Shown here piece after piece: positions 57,086-64,000 of a stretch of 64,000 nucleotides of DNA. The stretch is from Rhizobium sp. Root274 (GTDB lineage: Bacteria > Pseudomonadota > Alphaproteobacteria > Rhizobiales > Rhizobiaceae), in contig NZ_LMJE01000008.1 of assembly GCF_001429245.1 (NCBI RefSeq), forward strand, positions 186,001 through 250,000, written 5' to 3'. The notes beneath the pieces are model-generated. The model was not told where the DNA came from. It made no database searches and saw only the letters and a list, made by a program, of their open reading frames with translations. Positions within the stretch are counted from its first letter, which is position 1. Each line of letters opens with the position of its first letter. The translations under genes were made by a program, and so were the position numbers.

Positions 57086-57973
57086 ATGGCCAAACAAAAC
57101 ACCGTCTTCAAGGACGCCTATAACCGAACGCTGAAGCTGATCGAGGATACCGATACGCTGCCTTCCGAACCGGAACTGGGTGGCCTGCTCGGCGTCAGCC
57201 GCACGACCGTGCGTGCCGTCTTGACGCGCCTCGGGGAGGTTGGCCTGATCAGCTGGGACAAGCGGGCGAAGACGGTCTTGCGGCGGCCAAAAAAGGGCGA
57301 TTACTTTCCCGCGGAAGAGACCGACTCGCTGTCGGAGATCATCGAACGCAGTTTCATGCGGCGGATTCTGGCCGGCGGCGCACAGCCTGGCATGCAGATC
57401 AACGAGCTGGAACTTGCCCGAGAGATCGGCATCGGTACGACAAGCGTGCGCGAGTTTCTCATTCGCTTCAGTCGCTTCGGACTGATCGAGAAGCGGCCCA
57501 ACAGCCATTGGATACTGAAAGGGTTTACACGCGAGTTCGCGCTGGAGCTGACTGAAGTGCGTGAAATGTTCGAACTGCGCTCCGCAGTCAGCTTCGCCAG
57601 CCTTGGAGAGGATCATCCGGCCTGGGCGGAATTGCGCGAAGTCGAAGCCCAGCACCATGAACTGCTCGCCGACATCGATAACCGCTACACCGAGTTTTCC
57701 GAGCTCGATGAGCGCTTCCATCTCTTGGTGCAGAGGGCATCGAGCAATCGCTTCATCATCGATTTCTACGACATCATCGCCATCGTCTTTCACTATCACT
57801 ACCAGTGGAACAAGTCGAACGCCCGTGCCCGCAATGCCCGAGCGCTTGAGGAGCATCTAGACTACATCCACGCTTTGTTTTCACGCGACCCGGCCAGGAT
57901 CGAAAAGGCCTGCCGGCAGCATCTGAAGTCAGCGCGTGAGACCCTGCTGCAATCCATCCAAGAGGCTGCCTGA
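57086..57973 (+). CDS. GntR-family regulator with two winged helix-turn-helix domains and FCD domain
   Basis: 295 aa from the ATG at 57086. Unlike ordinary FCD-type GntR proteins (about 220-240 aa), this one has two DNA-binding domains. The first spans about 10-67 (LPSEPELGGLLGVSRTTVRAVL), the second about 84-147 (QINELELAREIGIGTTSVREFL), and a helical FCD domain covers about 150-290, with metal-type histidines in DERFHLLV and QHHELL. It probably regulates the divergent sugar operon and the oxidoreductase four bases downstream. Ligand unknown. Confidence 0.87.
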   Translation: MAKQNTVFKDAYNRTLKLIEDTDTLPSEPELGGLLGVSRTTVRAVLTRLGEVGLISWDKRAKTVLRRPKKGDYFPAEETDSLSEIIERSFMRRILAGGAQPGMQINELELAREIGIGTTSVREFLIRFSRFGLIEKRPNSHWILKGFTREFALELTEVREMFELRSAVSFASLGEDHPAWAELREVEAQHHELLADIDNRYTEFSELDERFHLLVQRASSNRFIIDFYDIIAIVFHYHYQWNKSNARARNARALEEHLDYIHALFSRDPARIEKACRQHLKSARETLLQSIQEAA

Positions 57974-57976
57974 CCC

Positions 57977-59065
57977 ATGAAGACGCCCATCCTGCAATTC
58001 GGTACCAGCCGTTTCCTTCAGGCTCATGCGGATCTGTTCGTCAGTGAGGCGCTGGACCAGGGTCAGGCGATCGGGCCGATCACGATTGTCCAGACGAGCG
58101 GTGATCCGGGCCGTGCGGCGCGGGTGGGCGCGCTTGCCGCACAGGATGGTTTCCCTGTTATCATCAGGGGCATGGAGAACAACCTGCCGGTCGAACGGGA
58201 GGTGCGGGTGCGCAGTGTCCGTCGAGCGCTGTCGACCGCGATCGACTGGAATGAGGTCCGCCGCGTCTTTGTCGAGGAGGCCGAGGTGGTACTCTCGAAC
58301 ACCGGCGACAAGGGGTATGCGCTGGCCGAGCAGGACGGGCTGCAAGGCGTGCCAAAATCCTTCCCGATGAAGCTGCTGGCGCTGCTTCAGGCTCGATATC
58401 AGGGCGGCGGGCGAGCGCTGACGATCCTGCCCTGCGAACTCATTTCGCGCAATGGTGAGGTGCTGCAGGCACTCATCATGCGGCTTGCTGCAGAACACGC
58501 GCCGGACGCCGGATTTCAAGCGTGGCTTTCATCGGACGTCGTCTGGGCCAATTCGCTCGTCGACCGAATCGTCTCCGAGCCGATCGAGCCGGCCGGCGCG
58601 ATTGCGGAGCCCTATGCGCTGTGGGCGATCGAACAGCAGCCCGGTCTGGTCGTACCCTGCACGCATCAGGCAATCCTCGTCGTGCCGGACCTGACGCCCT
58701 ATGAAAAGCTGAAACTCCATATCCTCAATCTCGGCCATACGGTGCTTGCCGAACGCTGGTTGAAGGAGGGACGTCCTGCCGAAGAAACTGTGCGGGAGAT
58801 TCTGGAGGATGGGGAGATCTCGGACTATCTCAACGGGATTTATGCAAGCGAAGTGATCCCCGGCTTTGAGAGCCATGGGTTGGGAGATGAGGCGCGAGCC
58901 TATGTCAACACCACCCTGGCGCGGTTCCGCAATCCCTATCTCAAGCACCGGTTACGCGATATTGCTGGTAATCACGCGGAGAAAATCCAGCGACGCTTTG
59001 TCGGCTTCATGGACTGGTGTCCCCAGGTTGACATGCCGGAGCTTAAGCGAATCGCGGCAAGCTAA
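57977..59065 (+). CDS. Mannitol-dehydrogenase-family oxidoreductase (UxaB/UxuB-like, short form)
   Basis: 362 aa. The N-terminal cofactor segment LQFGTSRFLQAHADLF is typical of polyol/hexuronate reductases of the MDH family. The catalytic-region lysines are in SFPMKLLALL and YEKLKLHILNLGHTVLA, the latter the family K-x-x-x-x-N-x-x-H pattern. E. coli UxaB and UxuB are about 480 aa, so this is a compact version. Three bases separate it from the GntR gene. It likely reduces or oxidises a keto-sugar acid in the adjoining pathway; substrate not determined. Confidence 0.82.
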   Translation: MKTPILQFGTSRFLQAHADLFVSEALDQGQAIGPITIVQTSGDPGRAARVGALAAQDGFPVIIRGMENNLPVEREVRVRSVRRALSTAIDWNEVRRVFVEEAEVVLSNTGDKGYALAEQDGLQGVPKSFPMKLLALLQARYQGGGRALTILPCELISRNGEVLQALIMRLAAEHAPDAGFQAWLSSDVVWANSLVDRIVSEPIEPAGAIAEPYALWAIEQQPGLVVPCTHQAILVVPDLTPYEKLKLHILNLGHTVLAERWLKEGRPAEETVREILEDGEISDYLNGIYASEVIPGFESHGLGDEARAYVNTTLARFRNPYLKHRLRDIAGNHAEKIQRRFVGFMDWCPQVDMPELKRIAAS

Positions 59066-59095
59066 CACGCAGCTGCTGGTGGCCGGCCTCGGAGA

Positions 59096-60022
59096 TCACG
59101 CCGCAGCCGGGGTTCCCTTGGAGCGCATGCGGCGTCTGAAGGCTGTCGGTTTTTCCCGAAACCGATCGGCGAAGGCTTCGTAAAAGCGCGAGGCGGAGCC
59201 GAAGCCGCTTTCGAAGGCAACGTCGGTGATCGACAGATCCGTCGAGATCAGCAGCGACTGGGCGGTATCGAGGCGATGGCGGACGATCGCCTGGTTGATC
59301 GTGTGGCCGACCGCGCGCTTGAAGATTGCCATCGCATAGTTCGGGTGCAGGCCGACGTCACGCCCGACGTCTTCGGCGGAAATCTCCTCCAGTGCATGTT
59401 CGGCAATGAAGCGCAGCATGCGTTCGATGTGCTCGACCCGCTCGCTTTCATTGGCGCTGAAATTGGCGATGGCCGAGCCTTCCTCGCGCAGGTCGCGCCA
59501 GCCCTCCCGTTCGACCCTGAGGACCCGTGCGGTCAACTCGTTGCGTACGATCTCCATGAGATCCGGATCGCCGGCCAGCAGTTCCTGCCGCCAGCGCTCG
59601 AAGATATCCCTGTCGTAGGGGCGGATATGCAGTGCCTCGATCATGGCGCCACGGAAGACGGCGTCGCGGAAGCGGTTGAGATTGGCAAGGCCGAGAAAGA
59701 CGGACATCGGCACGTAGAGGCAGATGAACTGCGTACCCTCCCGGCGGTCGATCACCTGGTGCGGGATCATCCCCCAGAACAGACAGAGGCGGCCTTCGTC
59801 GACCGTAAGTTCGCGCCCATCAAACCAATAGGTCATGGCACCAGACAGCACGAAGTTGAGTTCGATCTGGCTGTGCATGTGCGGTCCGGCCATCCGGTGC
59901 ACGATGAGGCTCTCGCCAGCGCAGAAACGATGGTCGCCAAAGATAACGAGGGGATGACGCGGGTCGTGCTCCGGATGAACGGGCACGGATTCGTCGCGAA
60001 GCGCTGTCTCTGATAGTTCCAA
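59096..60022 (-). CDS. AraC-family regulator of the alpha-galactoside transport cluster
   Basis: 308 aa if the TTG at 60022 is the start; a GTG 39 bases further in is an alternative and there is no clear Shine-Dalgarno. The N-terminal cupin-like sensing domain (about 20-110; MHSQIELNFVLSGAMTYWFDGREL) and the C-terminal double HTH (about 205-300; ISAEDVGRDVGLHPNYAMAIFKRAVG, ITDVAFESGFGSASRFYEAF in parts) resemble MelR. Divergent from the binding-protein gene, with 147 bases between, it probably activates that operon. Confidence 0.87.
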   Translation of the reverse strand: MELSETALRDESVPVHPEHDPRHPLVIFGDHRFCAGESLIVHRMAGPHMHSQIELNFVLSGAMTYWFDGRELTVDEGRLCLFWGMIPHQVIDRREGTQFICLYVPMSVFLGLANLNRFRDAVFRGAMIEALHIRPYDRDIFERWRQELLAGDPDLMEIVRNELTARVLRVEREGWRDLREEGSAIANFSANESERVEHIERMLRFIAEHALEEISAEDVGRDVGLHPNYAMAIFKRAVGHTINQAIVRHRLDTAQSLLISTDLSITDVAFESGFGSASRFYEAFADRFREKPTAFRRRMRSKGTPAAA

Positions 60023-60169
60023 GCTTAGGATCCCGGAGAAGTTAGCCTAAAAGTCGGTAGATTATTACGGGTTTGAATCGGATGATCAAGATGAGCTTAT
60101 CTTATCCCGGTGGGATCCGGGACGGTGAGCTGCACATACTCGACGTATGCCGGTCATAGGGAGGAAAAC

Positions 60170-61402
60170 ATGACCCTTTTCAAAAGCCTGAGTGGGCTCG
60201 CCTTGAGCGCTGCGCTTTTTTCGTCCACCGCGTTTGCCGGTGAGATCATTCTCAATTCCGACCATTCCGATCCGGCGCCGAAGAAGGCCATGGAAGAGCT
60301 GATCGCAGACTTCCAGAAGGCCAATCCGGACATCACGGTCAAGTGGAACAACTTTGACCACGAAGGCTACAAGTCGGCGATCCGCAACTTTCTGACCGCT
60401 GACGCCCCTGATGTCGCGGCCTGGTATGCCGGTAACCGCATGGAGCCGTTCGTCAAGGCAGGCCTGTTCGAAGACGTCACGGATGTCTGGGAAGCCAATG
60501 GCCTCAACGATCAGCTGAAGTCCGCTTCCGCCTCGATGACCATCGACGGCAAGAAGTGGGGCGTGCCCTACACCTACTACCAGTGGGGCATCTACTATCG
60601 TAAGGACATCTTCGCCGAACAGGGCATCACCCCGCCGAAGACCTGGGCTGAATTCCTGGCTGCCTGCGAGAAGCTGAAGTCTGCCGGGATCGCCCCGATC
60701 ACCATCGGCACTAAGGCCCTTTGGCCGACTGGCGGCTGGTTCGACTATCTCGACCTGCGCGTCAACGGCTACGAATTCCACATGGAGCTCACGTCCGGCA
60801 AGGTTCCCTACACCGATCCGCGCGTGAAGGCTGTTTTCGAAAAGTGGGGCGAACTGGTCAAGGCCGGCTACTTCATTGAGAACCATGCCGCCATCGACTG
60901 GCAGGATGCCATTCCGCAGATGGTCCAAGGCAAGGCTGCCATGTATCTGATGGGCAACTTCGCCGTTGCAACCATGAAAGATGGTGGCCTGAAGGAAGAT
61001 CAGATCGGCTTCCTGCAGTTCCCGGAAATCACCCCCGGGATCCCGATGTCCGAAGAGGCGCCGACCGACACCTTCCACATTCCGTCGGGCGCCAAGAACA
61101 AGGAAGATGCGAAGAAGTTTCTTGCCTACCTCGCTTCGCCGGAAGCCCAGACCAAAATGAACGCCACGCTCGGCCAGCTGCCGGTCAACAACAAGGCGGA
61201 ACAGCCAGCTGATCCGTTCCTGAAGGCCGGCTTCGAGATGCTGTCCAACGCTCATGCTTTGGCGCAGTTCTACGACCGTGACGCCAATGCCGAAATGGCA
61301 AAGGCCGGCATGGAAGGCTTCCAGGAATTCATGGTCAAGCCGGACAAGCTGGATGCCATTCTCGAGCGCCTCGAGAAGGTACGCGCACGCGTCTACAAGT
61401 AA
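60170..61402 (+). CDS. Carbohydrate ABC transporter substrate-binding protein (CUT1 family)
   Basis: 410 aa from an ATG with AGGGAGGAAAA upstream. Signal peptide about 1-22 (cleavage after AFA). The mature protein is of the extracellular type 1 solute-binding family (ADFQKANPDITVKWNNFD, YTYYQWGIYYRKDIF, GKAAMYLMGNFAV). The downstream alpha-galactosidase suggests an alpha-galactoside such as melibiose or raffinose as ligand. First gene of the operon. Confidence 0.9.
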   Translation: MTLFKSLSGLALSAALFSSTAFAGEIILNSDHSDPAPKKAMEELIADFQKANPDITVKWNNFDHEGYKSAIRNFLTADAPDVAAWYAGNRMEPFVKAGLFEDVTDVWEANGLNDQLKSASASMTIDGKKWGVPYTYYQWGIYYRKDIFAEQGITPPKTWAEFLAACEKLKSAGIAPITIGTKALWPTGGWFDYLDLRVNGYEFHMELTSGKVPYTDPRVKAVFEKWGELVKAGYFIENHAAIDWQDAIPQMVQGKAAMYLMGNFAVATMKDGGLKEDQIGFLQFPEITPGIPMSEEAPTDTFHIPSGAKNKEDAKKFLAYLASPEAQTKMNATLGQLPVNNKAEQPADPFLKAGFEMLSNAHALAQFYDRDANAEMAKAGMEGFQEFMVKPDKLDAILERLEKVRARVYK

Positions 61403-61494
61403 GCTTTAGAAAGCTCCCTGCGCCGGGTGCCGTGTGGTCCTTCTGGATCGCGGCATCCGGTTGCCGTTCCCGAAACTTTTCCAAAGGTGTCGCC

Positions 61495-62403
61495 GTGAAC
61501 AACGCCGTCTCCCCTTCGTCCGGCTTCTGGAAGCGTAACCAGCAGAAGCTGGCGCCTGCGCTGTTCCTGGCGCCCGGCGTCATCATGTTCCTGGTCTACG
61601 TTCTCATCCCGATCTTCCAATCGATCTGGATCAGTTTCCACGACTGGGACGGCCTTGGCGCCAAGACCTGGATCGGCATGGCGAACTATGTCGAGCTCCT
61701 GGATGACGACACCTTCTATACGTCGCTGAAGAACAACCTGATCTGGCTCCTTCTCTATCTGCTGTCGATTCCAGCCGGTCTTGCGGTTGCCCTCTTCCTC
61801 AATCAGACCGTTCCTGGCATCCGGCTCTACAAGTCGCTGTTCTTCTTCCCATTCGTCATCAGTCAGGTTGTCGTCGGCCTGATGTTCACCTGGTTCTATG
61901 CGCCGGATTTCGGCCTGTTTTCCAAGATCCTGGAATGGCTGACGGGCGAACAGATCGCCATCCTCGCCGACGAGCGTTTTGTCACCTACGGCATCATCGT
62001 AGCCGGTCTCTGGCCGCAGACGGCCTATTGCATGATTCTTTACCTGACGGGGCTCAACAACATTAATCCCGAACAGGTCGAGGCTGCCCGCATGGATGGG
62101 GCAAAGGGCGCCAAGCTCTTGTGGTATGTGATCCTGCCGCAGCTCGCTCCTGCCACCTTCATCGCCATGGTCGTGACCGTCATCGGTTCGCTGCGCTCCT
62201 TCGACCTCGTGTCGATCATGACCGCCGGCGGCCCGTACGGATCGAGCGAGGTTCTCTCCTACTTCATGTATGAGCAGGCGCTCTCGGAATATGGTTTCCG
62301 CATGGGCTATGGCGCGGCAATCGCCGTCGTCCTGTTCCTCATCATGATGGTCTTCATCTCGCTGTTCATCGTTCGCATGCTGTCCCAGGAAAGGAACGCC
62401 TGA
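61495..62403 (+). CDS. Carbohydrate ABC transporter permease, MalF-like
   Basis: 302 aa from a GTG (AAAGGTG nine bases upstream). Six predicted helices. The EAA loop for ATPase coupling is at about 195-215 (EQVEAARMDGAKGAKLLWYVILPQL). The reading frame is open for 21 codons before the GTG, but that part is untypical. Its stop overlaps the start of the next permease gene (TGATG). Confidence 0.92.
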   Translation: MNNAVSPSSGFWKRNQQKLAPALFLAPGVIMFLVYVLIPIFQSIWISFHDWDGLGAKTWIGMANYVELLDDDTFYTSLKNNLIWLLLYLLSIPAGLAVALFLNQTVPGIRLYKSLFFFPFVISQVVVGLMFTWFYAPDFGLFSKILEWLTGEQIAILADERFVTYGIIVAGLWPQTAYCMILYLTGLNNINPEQVEAARMDGAKGAKLLWYVILPQLAPATFIAMVVTVIGSLRSFDLVSIMTAGGPYGSSEVLSYFMYEQALSEYGFRMGYGAAIAVVLFLIMMVFISLFIVRMLSQERNA

Positions 62404-63254
62404 TGTTTCCTACTCCTATCCAGAAGGCTTCACCCTTCGTCCGCACCGGCTATCAAGTGCTGTTGCCAATTGCTCTCGTGCTGTGGCTCCTGCCGCTGAT
62501 CGGCGTGGCGATCACCTCGGTTCGTCCTGCCAGCGATCTGGCTGCCGGCAACTATTTTGGCATCCCCTCGGGCTTTGCCGGATTTGAAAACTATTCGGCC
62601 GTCTTCAACAACTCGCCGATCGGCTACTACATCCTCAACTCGTTCAAGGTGACTATCCCGACCGTGATTGGCGCCGTGGCGCTTTCCTGCCTGACGGGCT
62701 TTGCGCTGGCGGTCTACAAGTTCAAGGGCAATCTCGTCCTGTTCTTCCTGTTTGTCGCCGGCAACTTCATTCCGTTCCAGATCCTGATGGTGCCGGTGCG
62801 CGACCTGACGCTGCGCGCCGGCCTCTATGACACCACGCTTGGCCTCGTGCTCTTTCACGTCGCTTTCCAGACCGGGTTCTGCACGCTCTTCATGCGCAAT
62901 TTCATCAAGGGCCTGCCCTTTGCGCTGATTGAGTCCGCCCGTGTCGAAGGCGTCTCGGAATGGCGGATTTTTCGCTACATCGTGCTCCCCTTGATGCGCC
63001 CGGCGATTGCTGCTCTCTCCGTCCTCGTCTTCACCTTCGTGTGGAACGACTACTTCTGGGCGACCGTGCTTGTGCAGGGGCAGCATGCCATGCCAGTGAC
63101 GGCCGGCCTTTATTCGCTGAACGGTCAGTGGGTCGCGGCCTGGCACCTGGTTTCCGCCGGTTCGATTGTCGCGGCGCTGCCGCCGGTCGCAATGTTTTTC
63201 CTGATGCAACGGCATTTTATTGCCGGCCTGACGCTTGGAGCGACCAAGGGATGA
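62403..63254 (+). CDS. Carbohydrate ABC transporter permease, MalG-like
   Basis: 283 aa, six helices. The EAA loop is present (ALIESARVEGVSEWRIFRYIVLPLMRPA region near residues 175-200) and the C-terminus is of the MalG type (PPVAMFFLMQRHFIAGLTLGATKG in parts). The start overlaps the previous stop by one base and its own stop overlaps the alpha-galactosidase start by four (ATGA). No dedicated ATPase gene is seen before the window ends; one may follow or a shared UgpC/MsmK-type ATPase may serve. Confidence 0.92.
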   Translation: MFPTPIQKASPFVRTGYQVLLPIALVLWLLPLIGVAITSVRPASDLAAGNYFGIPSGFAGFENYSAVFNNSPIGYYILNSFKVTIPTVIGAVALSCLTGFALAVYKFKGNLVLFFLFVAGNFIPFQILMVPVRDLTLRAGLYDTTLGLVLFHVAFQTGFCTLFMRNFIKGLPFALIESARVEGVSEWRIFRYIVLPLMRPAIAALSVLVFTFVWNDYFWATVLVQGQHAMPVTAGLYSLNGQWVAAWHLVSAGSIVAALPPVAMFFLMQRHFIAGLTLGATKG

Positions 63255-64000
63255 GCGAAGTTATCACCATCGATTCTGGCCAACTGGCGCTCAGCCTGCG
63301 TCTGCCGGAACTCGGCATGCCGGAAATCCTGACTTTCGGTGCCGAGCCTGCTTCTGCCGATCCGCTGTTCGAGATCGAGCGCTCCAGCCGCGTCAATGGA
63401 ATGGATATCGCTGTTCCATCGGCGGTTCTTCTGCCCACGGGCGGGATGGGCTTCTTCGGCTGGCCTGCGATATCTGGACATCGCGGCGGACGTGATTTCG
63501 TCGCGCAGTTCGGCGCATGGACTGCTAGCCGGGATGGTAACCGTACTGTTCTGACTGGCGTCGACGCCGTCGCCGGTCTGTCGCTTGCAATTACGCTGAC
63601 CGCCCACGCATCAGGCCTGATATCCATGGCCACCACGCTCACCAATACCGGGCAGGAAGACTACCAGCTCGACCGCTGCATGGCCGGAACCTTCCTGGCG
63701 CCCGCAGGTGACGTGCAGGTGATGAGCTTTACCGGCATCTGGGGCCGCGAATTCCAGACGCGGCGCGAGCTTCTGGGCAATGGCACGTGGATCCAGGAGA
63801 ACCGCCGCGGCCGCACATCGCATGATCGTTTCCCGATGCTGTTCATCGAAAGTGAAACCCAGATCTTCGGCGTCACGCTCGGCTTCAGCGGCAACCACCA
63901 GATGGTCATCGACCGCACCGACGACGGTCAGCGCCTCGTGCATCTCGGCGAGCTGTTCGAACCGGGTGAAATCATCCTCGGACCCGGAGCCAGCTATCAA
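63251..64000 (+). CDS. Alpha-galactosidase (GH36), N-terminal part, cut by window end
   Basis: The ATG at 63251 overlaps the permease stop (ATGA) and the frame stays open for 250 codons to the window edge, so the gene is truncated here, not broken. The product (MSEVITIDSGQLALSLRLPE...) has the all-beta N-terminal supersandwich of GH36 alpha-galactosidases: TTLTNTGQEDYQLDRC, FTGIWGREFQTRR, GRTSHDRFPMLFIE, FGVTLGFSGNHQMVID. The catalytic barrel lies beyond the window. It would hydrolyse imported alpha-galactosides, freeing galactose for the chvE/dgo pathway. Confidence 0.85.
   Translation, partial: MSEVITIDSGQLALSLRLPELGMPEILTFGAEPASADPLFEIERSSRVNGMDIAVPSAVLLPTGGMGFFGWPAISGHRGGRDFVAQFGAWTASRDGNRTVLTGVDAVAGLSLAITLTAHASGLISMATTLTNTGQEDYQLDRCMAGTFLAPAGDVQVMSFTGIWGREFQTRRELLGNGTWIQENRRGRTSHDRFPMLFIESETQIFGVTLGFSGNHQMVIDRTDDGQRLVHLGELFEPGEIILGPGASYQ

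Overview
The window reads as an ordinary, gene-dense chromosomal segment of an alphaproteobacterium in the family Rhizobiaceae, close to Agrobacterium/Rhizobium. The strongest evidence is the intact gbpR / chvE-gguA-gguB-gguC sugar-uptake locus, first described in Agrobacterium. The UPF0314, DUF2794 and DUF1674 genes, a roughly 1600-residue NAD-dependent glutamate dehydrogenase and a ccmABCDG block facing acnA fit the same group. I recognised no insertion sequence, prophage, CRISPR array, rRNA or tRNA. Coding is dense and GC-rich throughout, with many 4-bp start/stop overlaps.

Layout. 1-2234: the end of a thiamine operon (thiO partial, thiS, thiG, thiE). 2321-7167: dapF, mtaB, ftsY, yciB and a UPF0314 membrane protein. 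7172-10066 (minus): cytochrome c maturation genes ccmA-B-C-D-G, divergent from acnA (10338-13031) across a possible iron-control site. 13213-13989: a DUF1223 exported protein. 14255-25013 (minus): one long sugar unit running from chvE through gguABC, an arabonate/galactonate-type dehydratase, an aldose 1-dehydrogenase, an oxoglutarate-semialdehyde dehydrogenase, dgoK and dgoA. Its LysR regulator gbpR is divergent. 26215-37743: DUF2794, a GNAT acetyltransferase, a candidate 6S-like structured RNA, asd, a lytic transglycosylase, carbonic anhydrase, a pyridoxal kinase, the giant glutamate dehydrogenase and an MFS protein. 37826-46179: purH, a heparinase-like protein, rsmB, htpX, an SdhAF4-like factor, a nuclease-like protein, a GntR regulator and a glutamine-amidotransferase-like protein. 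46181-48817: a LysR regulator divergent from a probable quinone/electrophile-detoxification pair (MhqO-like and MhqD-like). 48856-59065: a second sugar cluster (ABC transporter, FucU mutarotase, aldo/keto reductase, UxaA-type dehydratase, zinc dehydrogenase, a double-helix-turn-helix GntR regulator, a mannitol-dehydrogenase-type oxidoreductase). 59096-64000: an AraC regulator, a third sugar ABC transporter and the start of an alpha-galactosidase, cut by the window edge.

How the parts fit. Three sugar systems dominate the accessory content. The last would import and hydrolyse alpha-galactosides. The first would import galactose/arabinose and oxidise both: L-arabinose to 2-oxoglutarate, D-galactose to pyruvate and glyceraldehyde 3-phosphate. 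The middle one looks like an oxidative route for a fucose-like sugar whose exact chemistry cannot be read from sequence. The most interesting open points are: (i) GguC as a candidate for the missing dehydratase step of arabinose oxidation; (ii) the unassigned FucU/UxaA-type pathway; (iii) its tandem-wHTH GntR regulator; (iv) the structured RNA ahead of asd; and (v) several clean operator-like palindromes.
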